Source: Sneathiella litorea (lineage in GTDB: Bacteria > Pseudomonadota > Alphaproteobacteria > Sneathiellales > Sneathiellaceae). From it: 64,000 nucleotides of DNA. Each line of letters starts with the position of its first letter. Position 1 is the first letter of the stretch. The notes below the pieces were generated by a model. That model ran no database searches. It saw only the letters and a list, made by a program, of their open reading frames with translations, and had not been told where the DNA came from. The DNA is taken from the NCBI RefSeq assembly GCF_009882915.1, contig NZ_WTUW01000002.1:1179874-1243873 (forward strand). Direction: 5' to 3'. A program made the translations under genes and the position numbers. Positions 42,887 through 51,871 of this stretch are shown here, piece by piece.

Positions 42887-44143
42887 ATGAAAAACGAAAC
42901 AACCATCGCCGTCAAGCTCATCACGACACTGTCGATTGTTTATGTCGCGAGCAATTTTTACCGCTCTTCTATCGCCGTAATTGCGCCGAATATGATGGAT
43001 GAGCTTGGGCTCACTCATGAGGAGCTCGGCGTTGTAGGTGGCACTTTTTTTATTGCGTTTGCCATTTTCCAGGTTCCAGTCGGTATTTTCCTTGACCGCT
43101 ACGGCCCCCGAAAGACCATATGTGGCTTGATGTTTTTTGCGGTACTGGGATCTGCTGGATTTGCCATGGCCTCGGATTTTCTTGAACTCACCGCGGCCCG
43201 CTTCTTTATCGGTGTTGGCTGCGCCCCCGTTCTAATGGGCTCTCTTGTTATCATATCAAGATGGTTATCGGCTGAAAGGTTCGCCTTTTATACGTCACTT
43301 ATCGTTGGCATAGGCGGGCTTGGCAATATTCTGGCAACAACGCCAACAGCAATCCTGACGGACATGATTGGTTGGCGTGATGTTTTCTGGGTCGCGAGCC
43401 TGTTCAGTGCCGTATCCATTATCTTTGGATATTTAATCATCAAGGATGCCCCCGCAGATCATGCTTTCCACTCTAGAAAGGTAGAGAGCATGAAGGACAC
43501 ATTGGGAGGGGTGATTGGCATAATAAGGGATCGCCAGTTTCAGCTCGTTTTTACCATTAATCTTGTTATCTACGGGACGATCATGTCGATTGTCGGTTTG
43601 TGGGGTGGAAATTTTCTGCGGGATGTCTACGGGCTCGATTTAACGGCACGCGGCAATATTCTTTTCTGGATGACTGTTGCGGTTATTGGCGGTGCGTTCT
43701 TTTATGGCTACTTGGATGGTGTGTGCAAGTCCCGCAAAAAGCTGGTGGCGACTGCAGCGATCACTACAATAATTCTGCTGGTCATACTTGGTTCAATTCC
43801 CGTGGTTTCGGTCTGGCAAATATCTGCGCTTTTGATCCTCTTCAGCTTTTTTGGGAACTATGGCGTCCTGATAATGTCCCAAGGCCGTTCCATTTTTCCG
43901 GAAAGGCTATTGGGACGCGGTATCGCGACATTGAATACAGCCGTGTTTCTGGGTGTATTCCTGCTACAGTCCATGGGCGGATTTATAATTGGCACCTTTG
44001 CCACAGAAGATGGCACCGCACCACTTGAGGCCTACCGGGTTCTCTATTTAAGCCTCGCGGCAATTGTCGGCGTCGCATTGCTGATTTACAGCCGATCGAA
44101 GGAATCTAAAACGCCCAAAGAAAAAGCGCCGGAAGCTGCTTGA
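42887..44143 (+). CDS. MFS transporter
   Basis: This 418-residue protein has twelve membrane segments. TM1 contains VYVASNFYRSSIAVIAPNMMDELGL and motif A reads PVGIFLDRYGPRKTI between TM2 and TM3. The shape is close to anion:cation symporter or sugar-acid MFS groups, but the substrate is open. A polar tail (SKESKTPKEKAPEAA) ends the protein. It lies between a divergent cyclase-family gene and a convergent class II aldolase gene, suggesting uptake of the compound they act on. Confidence 0.85.
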   Translation: MKNETTIAVKLITTLSIVYVASNFYRSSIAVIAPNMMDELGLTHEELGVVGGTFFIAFAIFQVPVGIFLDRYGPRKTICGLMFFAVLGSAGFAMASDFLELTAARFFIGVGCAPVLMGSLVIISRWLSAERFAFYTSLIVGIGGLGNILATTPTAILTDMIGWRDVFWVASLFSAVSIIFGYLIIKDAPADHAFHSRKVESMKDTLGGVIGIIRDRQFQLVFTINLVIYGTIMSIVGLWGGNFLRDVYGLDLTARGNILFWMTVAVIGGAFFYGYLDGVCKSRKKLVATAAITTIILLVILGSIPVVSVWQISALLILFSFFGNYGVLIMSQGRSIFPERLLGRGIATLNTAVFLGVFLLQSMGGFIIGTFATEDGTAPLEAYRVLYLSLAAIVGVALLIYSRSKESKTPKEKAPEAA

Positions 44144-44160
44144 ACAGGCAGGTCCGGCGC
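44117..44160 (-). terminator. Intrinsic terminator after the acyl-CoA dehydrogenase/aldolase genes
   Basis: On the minus strand GCGCCGGA pairs with TCCGGCGC, and inside it CTGC pairs with GCAG, forming a long hairpin. The sequence then continues TTTTTCTTT. The structure begins 30 bases beyond the aldolase stop. It overlaps the last codons of the convergent MFS gene. Confidence 0.7.
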
Positions 44161-44189
44161 CGGTAACTCTAAGCTCAAATGCTCTCTGA

Positions 44190-44963
44190 TCAGTCGCGGT
44201 AATTCGCTCCCTTGCGATCGAGAAGACGCAGGAGGCCCGGCCATTCAAGACCTGACTGAGAGGCACTGATTTTAAACTGGGAGGCGGCATGCTCGCAGAC
44301 TTCACGGGAAGGAAGAATCAATTCGGAGTCCCCCGCAAGCGCCTTGATTTGTGATTCACAAGACTTCTCAAGATAGAAAATCCGGCGGAAAGCTTCTGAA
44401 GGCGTTGCCCCAACCGTCAGCAGTCCGTGATTACGCAGGATCATTGCAATGCTGTCACCCATATCGCGAACCAGACGTTCGCGTTCATCGAGATCCAGCG
44501 CGATGCCTTCATACCCATGATAGGCCAGACGGCCATAGAACATCATCGAGTGCTGGCTCATTGGCAGCAAACCCTGCTTCTGCGCGGCAACGGCCATACC
44601 GGCCGTCGTATGCGTATGGAGAACGCAGCCCACATCCTCGCGCGCGCCGTGGATGGCGCTGTGGATTGTGTATCCCGCGGGGTTAATGAAAAACGGCGTA
44701 TCATCGAGAATATTTCCGTCGATATCGACCTTGATCAAGCTTGACGCCGTAATTTCGTCGAAGAAGAGGCCATAGGGATTGATCAGGAAGTGATGATCAC
44801 TGCCCGGGACACGTGCAGAAATATGAGTGAAGACAAGATCACTCATGCCGTAATGAGCGACGAGATGATAGCAGGCCGCGAGATTGACGCGCGTTTCCCA
44901 TTCCTCATCGCTGACCTTGCCCTGCAGGCTGGGTACCATTTTATTTATCTTATCAACACCCAT
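44190..44963 (-). CDS. Class II aldolase/adducin-family protein
   Basis: This 257-residue paralogue of the protein at 18755-19525 shares FTHISARVPG, INPYGLFFDEITASSLIKVDIDG and FINPAGYTIHSAIHG. Zinc histidines are in CVLHTHTTAG and LRNHGLLTVG. The AAAAAGGGA ribosome site precedes ATG 44963. It follows the acyl-CoA dehydrogenase by 23 bases on the same strand, so the two form an operon. With the MFS and cyclase genes this suggests breakdown of a specific carboxylated compound, whose identity I cannot read. Confidence 0.86.
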   Translation of the reverse strand: MGVDKINKMVPSLQGKVSDEEWETRVNLAACYHLVAHYGMSDLVFTHISARVPGSDHHFLINPYGLFFDEITASSLIKVDIDGNILDDTPFFINPAGYTIHSAIHGAREDVGCVLHTHTTAGMAVAAQKQGLLPMSQHSMMFYGRLAYHGYEGIALDLDERERLVRDMGDSIAMILRNHGLLTVGATPSEAFRRIFYLEKSCESQIKALAGDSELILPSREVCEHAASQFKISASQSGLEWPGLLRLLDRKGANYRD

Positions 44964-44986
44964 ATCGATATTCCCTTTTTCAGTTT

Positions 44987-46141
44987 TTAATTTGTATGTG
45001 ATTTCAGCATGTTGCGAGCGATGACAAGTTGCTGAATTTGCGTTGTCCCTTCATAAAGCCGTAGTAACCGAACATCTCTATAAAAACGTTCAACCTTATA
45101 TTCCGACATATAGCCTGCGCCACCGTGGATCTGTACCGCCCGGTCCGCGATTTTCCCCGCTGCTTCAGTTGTAAACATCTTGCAGCAGGCTGCCAGCATC
45201 GAGATATCTTCATCATTATCATATTTATTGGCTGCATCCAATGTCATTGCTTTGCCTGCGAAAAGTTCTGCCTGGCTATCAGCGAGGAGAGCCTGTACCA
45301 ATTGGAACTCACCAATCACGGTGCCGAACTGCTTGCGTTCAGCCGCGTATGAAAGACCCTCTTGTAGAATTCGTTCCGATATGCCGGTGGAGACGGAACT
45401 TAAATGTAATCTGCCGCGGTCCAAAACTTTCATGGCGGTATAGAACCCCTGCCCCTCAACTCCGCCAAGCAGGGCAGATGCAGGAATACGGGCATCCTCA
45501 AAAATAACATCACTGGTTTTTGTGCCCCGCTGTCCCATTTTTTCATCAGCTTTGGCAATCGTGATTCCCGGCGTACTGGGGTCGACGATAAAGGCCGAGA
45601 TGCCGGATGCCCCTTTTTTTGACGAGTCGGTTCGCGCCATGACGGTCAGCATGCCCGCCCGCAGTGCGTTGGTGATATAACGTTTGGTTCCGTTCAGCAC
45701 GTAATCATCGCCATCCTTTACGGCAACGGTCCGCAAGGAAGCAGCATCAGAGCCCGCCTCCGGTTCAGTCAGGCAAAAGGAAGACATAATCTCTCCGGAA
45801 GCAAGGCGCGGCAGATACTGCTCCTTCTGCGCCTCCGTCCCAGTCATGACAAGGCCCTGGCTACCAATGCCGACAGTAGTCCCGATCACCGAACGAAACG
45901 CCAACGACGCATTGCAAAGCTCATGTATAATCTGGCATTCCTGCGCCATACTAAGACCGAGCCCGCCATATTCCTCCGGTATCGACAAACCGAAAAGACC
46001 AAGCTCGCGCATTTCCTGAATAATCTCTTCCGGCACGTCATTGGTCTCTTCCACCGTGTCTTCGGCGGGGATAAGTTTCTCTCGAACAAAGCGCGTCACT
46101 GCGTCTTTCATTAATTCGAATGTCTCAGTGTCCAGAGCCAT
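44987..46141 (-). CDS. Acyl-CoA dehydrogenase
   Basis: This FAD-dependent enzyme has about 384 residues. FCLTEPEAGSDAASLRT and GTKRYITNA mark the flavin-binding middle domain, and IHGGAGYMSEYKVERFYRDVRLLRLYEGTTQIQQLVIAR closes the helical domain with the catalytic glutamate region. It desaturates a short or branched acyl-CoA and passes electrons to ETF. ATG 46141 is chosen since AAGGAAAG precedes it. The open frame back to 46285 overlaps the upstream IclR gene and lacks a ribosome site. It is co-directional with the IclR gene (35-base gap). Confidence 0.93.
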   Translation of the reverse strand: MALDTETFELMKDAVTRFVREKLIPAEDTVEETNDVPEEIIQEMRELGLFGLSIPEEYGGLGLSMAQECQIIHELCNASLAFRSVIGTTVGIGSQGLVMTGTEAQKEQYLPRLASGEIMSSFCLTEPEAGSDAASLRTVAVKDGDDYVLNGTKRYITNALRAGMLTVMARTDSSKKGASGISAFIVDPSTPGITIAKADEKMGQRGTKTSDVIFEDARIPASALLGGVEGQGFYTAMKVLDRGRLHLSSVSTGISERILQEGLSYAAERKQFGTVIGEFQLVQALLADSQAELFAGKAMTLDAANKYDNDEDISMLAACCKMFTTEAAGKIADRAVQIHGGAGYMSEYKVERFYRDVRLLRLYEGTTQIQQLVIARNMLKSHTN

Positions 46142-46176
46142 CTTCTTTCCTTCTACTTTCTTATTTTTGTTTGCAA

Positions 46177-46983
46177 TTAGTCTATCCCGCACATTACCTC
46201 GATGCTTCTTGCCAAACCAACGAGGCGGGGGCCAACTTCTTCCCGCAGGGTCGCTTCTGTTACCAGATAAGCGGAGCCACCGCAATTAAAGGCGACAACG
46301 TCGCCTGTTGAATTATCCCGAGCAGCCACGCCAACCGCGTGAAAGCTCGATTGCCAGTCACCAATTGAAAGGCAATAACCAAAATCTGCGTAGTCCTTCA
46401 GCGCCGCTTCAAACTCCTTTTTTATTGTTGGCCATTCATCCGCAAATTTCCGCCGAACATGGTCTAGAAGAAAATCTCTCTCTCCTTCCGGGAGTTTACA
46501 AAGAAACGCGCGGCCAATTGCAGTTTTCGCAATCGGTAAAAAAGAACCAACCTCTAGTCGAAGCGTGCTTTCATCCGCGCCCCGGGCCGTTTCAACATAC
46601 ATCATATTCAGCTGTACTCGCGTTGCTAGGGCAACTCCAAGTCCAGCCTGTTTTGCAAGATCATGCATCAACGGGCGGGACATCAAGCGAATCTTGTTAT
46701 TTGCAAGGAATGTATAGCCTAGGGAAAGAACCGCCGGTGAAGGCTCGTATTTGCCGAGACTCTTGCGATAAATCAAGTAGCCAAGCTGTAGCAAGGTACT
46801 TGTGAGGCGTGAAACCGTCGAACGCGGCAATCCCGTTCTCTTGGCAAGCTCATTGTTACCAAGCGCGCCCTCCCCTGGACGAAAGGCCTGCAATATTTCA
46901 AGGCCACGTGCCAGAGAAGTCACAAAATGCCGATTGTTATCCGGCGTTGACACCCCCCCAACGAATGTATTGTCTTTTAGCAT
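46177..46983 (-). CDS. IclR-family transcriptional regulator
   Basis: This 268-residue regulator has an N-terminal winged helix at about residues 20-75 (SLARGLEILQAFRPGEG, then LAKRTGLPRSTVSRLTSTLLQLGYL). The IclR effector domain runs from about 85 onward, with LPIAKTAIGRAFL and FGYCLSIGDWQSSFHAVGVA in the ligand region. It is followed by the acyl-CoA dehydrogenase and aldolase genes on the same strand, and faces the TAXI-TRAP genes across a 124-base gap. It is the obvious candidate to control both sides. No clear ribosome site precedes its ATG. Confidence 0.9.
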   Translation of the reverse strand: MLKDNTFVGGVSTPDNNRHFVTSLARGLEILQAFRPGEGALGNNELAKRTGLPRSTVSRLTSTLLQLGYLIYRKSLGKYEPSPAVLSLGYTFLANNKIRLMSRPLMHDLAKQAGLGVALATRVQLNMMYVETARGADESTLRLEVGSFLPIAKTAIGRAFLCKLPEGERDFLLDHVRRKFADEWPTIKKEFEAALKDYADFGYCLSIGDWQSSFHAVGVAARDNSTGDVVAFNCGGSAYLVTEATLREEVGPRLVGLARSIEVMCGID

Positions 46984-47025
46984 TTTCTAACAATGGTTTA
47001 AATTGGATTTCTCAGGAAAAAAACT

Positions 47026-47053
47026 TGCAGAATTCCATTCCACTATGCAGAAT
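47026..47053. promoter_or_regulatory. Direct repeat TGCAGAAT, 20-base period, between iclR-type and TRAP genes
   Basis: TGCAGAAT occurs at 47026-47033 and 47046-47053, two helical turns apart, so both copies face the same side of the DNA. The intervening bases include GAATTC and ATTCCA, words often seen in IclR-type operators. The site sits about 40-80 bases from each divergent start, a suitable place for a shared operator. Confidence 0.4.
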
Positions 47054-47107
47054 GCGGCCCTATCTGGAAACAAAAAAATCCATATTAAGTTTTCTTGGGA
47101 GAAAATA

Positions 47108-48262
47108 ATGAGAATTAAGCTAGGATTGTGCGCGGCTGCAACGGCAGCGGCGTTTACTTTTTCGACTGCGGCATTTGCCGACGACGTAAAACTACCCAGC
47201 ACAATCGCATGGAGTGCCTATAACACTGGAACCACCGGTTATAACCAGTCGGTTGCCATCGGCAAGGCGTTGAAAGATAAGTATGGCGTCGATCTTCGGG
47301 TTGTTCCGGGCAAAAATGATATTTCTCGTATGGGTCCGTTACGCTCAGACAAAGTTCAGTTCGTAGCAAACGGTGCCGGCACTTTTTACGCCTCTGAGGG
47401 TGTTTTTAACTTTGCCGCCCCGAGTTGGGGACCTCAGAAGGTACAGGTCCTGATGACCTCCACCTCCAACGCCGGCCTTCTCCAAGCCGCGACGGTCGAA
47501 TCAGGTGTTAAGTCTTTAGCGGAGCTTAAAGGAAAACCCGTCGGTGTCGTTCGTAGTTCTCCTGCAGTGACAATTGCGACGGAAGCTTATCTTGCATTTG
47601 CCGGGCTGACGTTCGACGATGTTGAGGTTGTAGAATTTGGTGGCTATGGCGCCATGTGGAAGGCTATGGAAACCGGGCAGATTGTTTCTGCTTTCGGATC
47701 AACCGTGACTGGACCTGCCAAAAAGCTGGAAGCAACGCCAAAAGGTATTTACTGGCTGGAAACACCAGCGGCGGACAAAGAAGGCTGGAAGCGTCTTCAG
47801 AAAGTCGCACCCTATATAGTTCCTCATACCATTACTTTGGGCACGGGCAATATCACCAAAGAAACACCAATGGACGGTGCTGCCTATCCCTACCCAATCT
47901 TGATCACGCGTGCTGACCAGGATCCGGAGTTGGTATATTCAATGGTGAAAGCCGTACATTCAGAATATGACAACTACAAGGATGCGTTGCCTGCCATGAT
48001 TGGCTGGGCTCTTGACCGCCAACAGTTTGAATGGGCCGTTCCTTACCATCTTTCCGCTGTAAAGTACTGGAAAGAAGTAGGCGTTTGGACAGACGAAATG
48101 GAAGCGCATAACAACAACCTTCTAAAGCGTCAGGACATATTGGCCGAAGCCTGGGCAACCATGGAAGCCAAGAATCTTGACGGTGAAGAGTTCAAGGTCG
48201 AATGGATGAAAACCCGTGCGGATGCGCTTGAATCTGCCGGCATGGATCCAATTTTTAAGTGA
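47108..48262 (+). CDS. TRAP transporter substrate-binding protein, TAXI family
   Basis: This TAXI-type periplasmic binding protein has about 384 residues. Signal peptide MRIKLGLCAAATAAAFTF, cleaved near AFADD, is followed by ITWSAYNTGTTGYNQS-like sequence, the ligand loop of the family. Later GKPVGVVRSSPAVTIATEAYL and GNITKETPMDGAAYPYPILI fit TAXI proteins. ATG 47108 has GGGAGAAAA before it; the frame extends upstream without support. It is immediately followed by the membrane component. Ligands known for TAXI include glutamate and 2-oxoglutarate in a few cases, but none can be claimed here. Confidence 0.88.
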   Translation: MRIKLGLCAAATAAAFTFSTAAFADDVKLPSTIAWSAYNTGTTGYNQSVAIGKALKDKYGVDLRVVPGKNDISRMGPLRSDKVQFVANGAGTFYASEGVFNFAAPSWGPQKVQVLMTSTSNAGLLQAATVESGVKSLAELKGKPVGVVRSSPAVTIATEAYLAFAGLTFDDVEVVEFGGYGAMWKAMETGQIVSAFGSTVTGPAKKLEATPKGIYWLETPAADKEGWKRLQKVAPYIVPHTITLGTGNITKETPMDGAAYPYPILITRADQDPELVYSMVKAVHSEYDNYKDALPAMIGWALDRQQFEWAVPYHLSAVKYWKEVGVWTDEMEAHNNNLLKRQDILAEAWATMEAKNLDGEEFKVEWMKTRADALESAGMDPIFK

Positions 48263-48274
48263 TTGATCACATCA

Positions 48275-50275
48275 ATGAATGATCTCAAGTCAAAAGAGAA
48301 TGATGCGGTGGCGGCTACTCCGGTAGTCCGCCACCGAAATCTTTCTACCGTGTGGCGGGCAATCCTTATTGCCGTAACACTTATTGTTGTTGGATTAGCA
48401 ATAAACCAGCTTTTCAATTTTAGGTTCTTCGTCGGCCATACTTGGCTTGATAATGAATATCAATATGCACTTGTAGGACTCCTGGTCCCACTCGTATTTC
48501 TAATTTTTCCGGCATCCGGCAAAGCCACATTCGAAAAGGTGCCTTGGTACGATACTGTACTCGCAGCTGCGACCTTTGGCTTGGTTCTCTTCTTCTTCGT
48601 CAATGCAGAGAAAATCATTGATAACGGCTGGGAGATGGGTGCGCCAAATAATATTATCATCCCGGGATTTTTCCTTTGGTTGTTAATCCTCGAGGCAACT
48701 CGCCGCGCCGGTGGTACAGCATTGGTTGTCATCGTTACCCTGATTTCGCTCTATCCGCTTTATGCCGATATTATGCCTGGTCCAATTTCGGGGTTAAGCA
48801 GTTCCCTCTCAGATACCGTCGCATACCACACGCTGAGTGCAGAGAGTATGCTTGGCATCCCCTTGCGGGCGCTCGCGAACCTCGTTATCGGATTTCTGGT
48901 TTTTGGTGTTGCTCTCACCCAGACCGGCGGTGGTAAATTCTTCATTGATCTGGCATTTGCGGCGCTTGGACATGTGCGTGGCGGACCGGCAAAGGTTGCT
49001 ATTTTCTCTTCCGGCCTTATGGGTTCGATGAGCGGTAGTGTGATTTCGAACGTTATCACCACCGGTGTCATGACAATCCCGGCGATGCGGAAAACAGGCT
49101 TCCGTCCCTCTTACGCCGCAGGTGTTGAAGCCTGTGCGTCAACGGGCGGTGTTCTAATGCCACCGATCATGGGTTCAACTGCCTTTATTATGGCCGTGTT
49201 CCTGAACATCCCATACATCACAATTGCCGTCGCGGCCATCATTCCATCGGTCCTTTACTATCTGGCACTGTTCATACAGATTGATGCCTATGCTGCCCGG
49301 CACAACATGCCAGGTCTGCCACGGGATCAACTTCCAAAACTGGGAGAGACCTTCCGTCAAGGGTGGCATTTCGTAGCCGTATTTATTCTGCTTATTGTCA
49401 TGCTTGTTTACTTGCAGCAGGAAGTACTTGCGCCTTTCTATGCAACGGCATTGCTACTTGTCATCAACCAGATTTTCTCATCAAACCGGTGGGGAATGAA
49501 TGAGTTCTGGGAATTTGTCCTTGCTACCGGCAAACTGCTCGCAGAGATTGCCGCCATTCTGGTCGGTGTTGGACTGATTGTTGGCGCCTTATCCATTACG
49601 GGTATGGCGGGCACATTGGTCAATGATTTGATCTTTATGGCTGGCGGCGACATTCTCGTTCTTCTGTTCATGGGCGCGGTTACGAGCTTCATCATGGGCA
49701 TCGGTATGACTGTGACTGCCGCTTACATCTTCCTTGCCATTGTCCTTGCTCCTGCTCTTGTGCAGGGCGGCCTGGATCCGCTGTCGGTGCATCTGTTCAT
49801 CCTCTATTGGGGTATGGTGTCATTCATTACGCCGCCTGTTGCACTGGGAGCCTTTGCGGCTGCGTCTATTGCTGGGGCTAACCCTATGCGCACAGGTTTC
49901 GAGGCAATGCGGTTGGGTTCAATCATTTATTTTGTGCCCTTCTTCTTCGTTCTCGATCCGGCCTTTATTTTCCGCGGAGAGTTGAGCCAGACGGCAATAT
50001 TGTTTGTCTCAGCTGTGGCAGGCGTCGTCCTGATCGCAAGCTCTTTGCAAGGGTATCTTGTATGGATTGGTAATCTGCACCGCCATGCCGTACTGGGCTG
50101 GCCAATCAGAGGCCTTATCCTTATCGGAGGTCTGGCACTGGCGACACCAGGCGGGAGCGATCTGATTCCGTTTAGCAATCTGGAATTAGCGCTCTTTGCG
50201 TTGGTCACCGCTGGCTCTGGGGCAGCTATGGCTTACTTTATTGATAAGCGCGCAAAAGCGACAACGGCTATTTAG
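48275..50275 (+). CDS. TRAP transporter fused permease (DctQ-DctM, 4TM/12TM)
   Basis: This permease has about 666 residues and fuses the small four-helix Q subunit (about residues 25-190) to the large M subunit, giving roughly 16-19 membrane segments. GAKFFIDLAFAALGHVRGGPAKVAIFSSGLMGSMSGSVISNV is the M-domain hairpin motif, and later GMGITVTAAYIFLAIVLAPALV and FITPPVALGAFAAASIAGANPMRTG mark the second repeat. Fused permeases are the usual partner of TAXI binding proteins. ATG 48275 is chosen; TTG 48263 directly after the previous stop is possible. Translation is probably coupled to the binding protein. Confidence 0.9.
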   Translation: MNDLKSKENDAVAATPVVRHRNLSTVWRAILIAVTLIVVGLAINQLFNFRFFVGHTWLDNEYQYALVGLLVPLVFLIFPASGKATFEKVPWYDTVLAAATFGLVLFFFVNAEKIIDNGWEMGAPNNIIIPGFFLWLLILEATRRAGGTALVVIVTLISLYPLYADIMPGPISGLSSSLSDTVAYHTLSAESMLGIPLRALANLVIGFLVFGVALTQTGGGKFFIDLAFAALGHVRGGPAKVAIFSSGLMGSMSGSVISNVITTGVMTIPAMRKTGFRPSYAAGVEACASTGGVLMPPIMGSTAFIMAVFLNIPYITIAVAAIIPSVLYYLALFIQIDAYAARHNMPGLPRDQLPKLGETFRQGWHFVAVFILLIVMLVYLQQEVLAPFYATALLLVINQIFSSNRWGMNEFWEFVLATGKLLAEIAAILVGVGLIVGALSITGMAGTLVNDLIFMAGGDILVLLFMGAVTSFIMGIGMTVTAAYIFLAIVLAPALVQGGLDPLSVHLFILYWGMVSFITPPVALGAFAAASIAGANPMRTGFEAMRLGSIIYFVPFFFVLDPAFIFRGELSQTAILFVSAVAGVVLIASSLQGYLVWIGNLHRHAVLGWPIRGLILIGGLALATPGGSDLIPFSNLELALFALVTAGSGAAMAYFIDKRAKATTAI

Positions 50276-50297
50276 GTAGCCTGTCTAACACGATAAG

Positions 50298-50336
50298 GCG
50301 CCCGCTCAGTTATCTGGGCGGGCGCTTTTTTTATTG
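50298..50336 (+). terminator. Intrinsic terminator of the TAXI-TRAP operon
   Basis: GCGCCCGCTCAG pairs with CTGGGCGGGCGC (one G-T wobble) around TTAT, followed by seven T. It lies about 20 bases past the permease stop. It is the clearest terminator in the window. Confidence 0.92.
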
Positions 50337-50437
50337 CCGTATTGGAAAGTTCGATAAAAGCCTGTAGCGCTTGCGATGCTCCGCGCCTCAGCGTATTGTG
50401 CCGCCCAATTATCCATTTACCAGAAACGGTGAGACAT

Positions 50438-51193
50438 ATGAGACGTGGCCTGACAATCGCAATGATCGGGATAGTCATACTTTTTTGCGCGGCGATCATC
50501 ACCGTGTATCTCTCGATTGGATCAGTCATTACCACAACCGTTGAAGATTATGGGTCGGCAATTACGGGAACAAAAGTTTCCGTAACTGAGACAGAATTTT
50601 CTCCAACATCAGGTGACGCAGAATTACTCGGGCTGAGAGTAGAAAGCCCGAAACCATATGACGCGCAACCGGCTTTTCTGGCATCCCGCGTCAAAATACA
50701 AATCGATCCTAAGACAATCAATAGCGATACCGTCATCATTAAACGCATAGAAATAGAAGCGCCGGAAGTTACCTACGAGATTACAGATACCGGCGACAAT
50801 CTGAGGGCAATCCGGGCCCATATAACAGAGGCAATGGCTGTCGAAATGAACGGCCCACTCCCAAGCAACCGCCCAAACCGCGCCAAAAAGTTCATCATAA
50901 ATGAGCTTTATATAACGAATGCGGTTGTCATCGTTCAGGCCGAGGACCTGACCGGAGAAAGAACGACTGCAGTACTTAAAAATATCCATCTCGAAAATCT
51001 CGGACGCGAAGAAAAAGGCCTCTATCCAGCTGCTTTACTCGAACAAATATTTAAACCCGTTCTTCAAGCCGCGACACTCGCCGCACTCACAACGGACCTC
51101 AACTTTTCGGACCAGGCTCTCAATATCCTGCGCGGCGCCAGCGATCAGACGGAGGAAGTGATCAATCACCTTCAAAAACTACTGGAAAAATAA
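50438..51193 (+). CDS. AsmA-like (DUF748-type) envelope protein
   Basis: This protein has about 251 residues with an N-terminal membrane anchor (RRGLTIAMIGIVILFCAAIITVYLSIGSVI) and a periplasmic beta-rich region. TGTKVSVTETEFSPTSGDAELLGLRVESPKP is the beginning of an AsmA/TamB-type repeat, and later YEITDTGDNLRAI and FIINELYITNAVV continue it. Such short members resemble one unit of the bridge-like lipid-transfer fold, but no transfer function is shown. The ATG at 50438 follows GGTGAG. It stands alone between the TRAP terminator and the TetR gene. Confidence 0.7.
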   Translation: MRRGLTIAMIGIVILFCAAIITVYLSIGSVITTTVEDYGSAITGTKVSVTETEFSPTSGDAELLGLRVESPKPYDAQPAFLASRVKIQIDPKTINSDTVIIKRIEIEAPEVTYEITDTGDNLRAIRAHITEAMAVEMNGPLPSNRPNRAKKFIINELYITNAVVIVQAEDLTGERTTAVLKNIHLENLGREEKGLYPAALLEQIFKPVLQAATLAALTTDLNFSDQALNILRGASDQTEEVINHLQKLLEK

Positions 51194-51232
51194 AGTTGCC
51201 GCTAATCGTCGAAGCGGGCATAACAGCAATTG

Positions 51233-51248
51233 TAACAACTGTTTGTTA
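51233..51248. promoter_or_regulatory. Palindromic operator TAACAA-N4-TTGTTA before the TetR-type gene
   Basis: Perfect 6-base inverted repeat arms separated by CTGT lie 10 bases before the GTG start of the TetR-type regulator. A 16-base palindrome of this form directly upstream of a TetR gene is the standard layout for autoregulation. The related sequence AATTGTAACAA runs into the left arm. Confidence 0.6.
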
Positions 51249-51258
51249 GGACCAGTAC

Positions 51259-51852
51259 GTGGCTGAAAATACACGAACACGTGAGGAAGGTCTTCACCGG
51301 AGCGATAATCGACGGCAAGAGTTAATGGCGGCAGCGGCGCACCTGTTTAATCAGCGGGGCTATGACGCGACGTCAATGCGGGATATCGCCCGTGAAGCCG
51401 GGATGCTGGCGGGCTCCATGTATTATCATTTCTCGTCCAAGGATGACCTGATCATCGCAACCTATGAAGAAGGGAAGCGGCTTATCAGCACAGCGGTCCT
51501 GGAGGCAATTGAGGGAGTCGACGAACCATGGGAGCGATTAACTCAGGCTGCAATTGCCCATATGAACACGTTGTTCGGTGGCAATAATTTTTCAATCCTG
51601 CTTTGCGCCGATATATCCCGGACAGCCCCGACCCTTCGAAGCCGCCTGATCGAAATAAGAGACAGTTATGATAAGCTGTTCATGGATTTGATCGAGGATC
51701 TACCGCTGCCTGACGATATTGACAAAGGGTTGCTGCGTCTAAGCTTGCTGGGATCACTGAACTGGTCGAGCAGCTGGTATCGCCCTGGCGGTCAGACACC
51801 TTCTCAAATTGGTGCCTTTTTTGTAAGAGTTATGAAAGAGGGTCTAACATGA
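51259..51852 (+). CDS. TetR/AcrR-family transcriptional regulator
   Basis: This 197-residue repressor has a TetR helix-turn-helix at about residues 14-60: RRQELMAAAAHLFNQRGYDATSMRDIAREAGMLAGSMYYHFSSKDDL. The variable C-terminal ligand domain follows, ending with a tryptophan-rich LGSLNWSSSWYRPGG. The start is GTG at 51259 with AGGA 8 bases before it. The palindrome just upstream suggests autoregulation. It is co-directional with the 2-oxoacid oxidoreductase genes 300 bases downstream, which are possible targets. Confidence 0.9.
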   Translation: MAENTRTREEGLHRSDNRRQELMAAAAHLFNQRGYDATSMRDIAREAGMLAGSMYYHFSSKDDLIIATYEEGKRLISTAVLEAIEGVDEPWERLTQAAIAHMNTLFGGNNFSILLCADISRTAPTLRSRLIEIRDSYDKLFMDLIEDLPLPDDIDKGLLRLSLLGSLNWSSSWYRPGGQTPSQIGAFFVRVMKEGLT

Positions 51853-51871
51853 GTAAAACGAAAAACTATTT

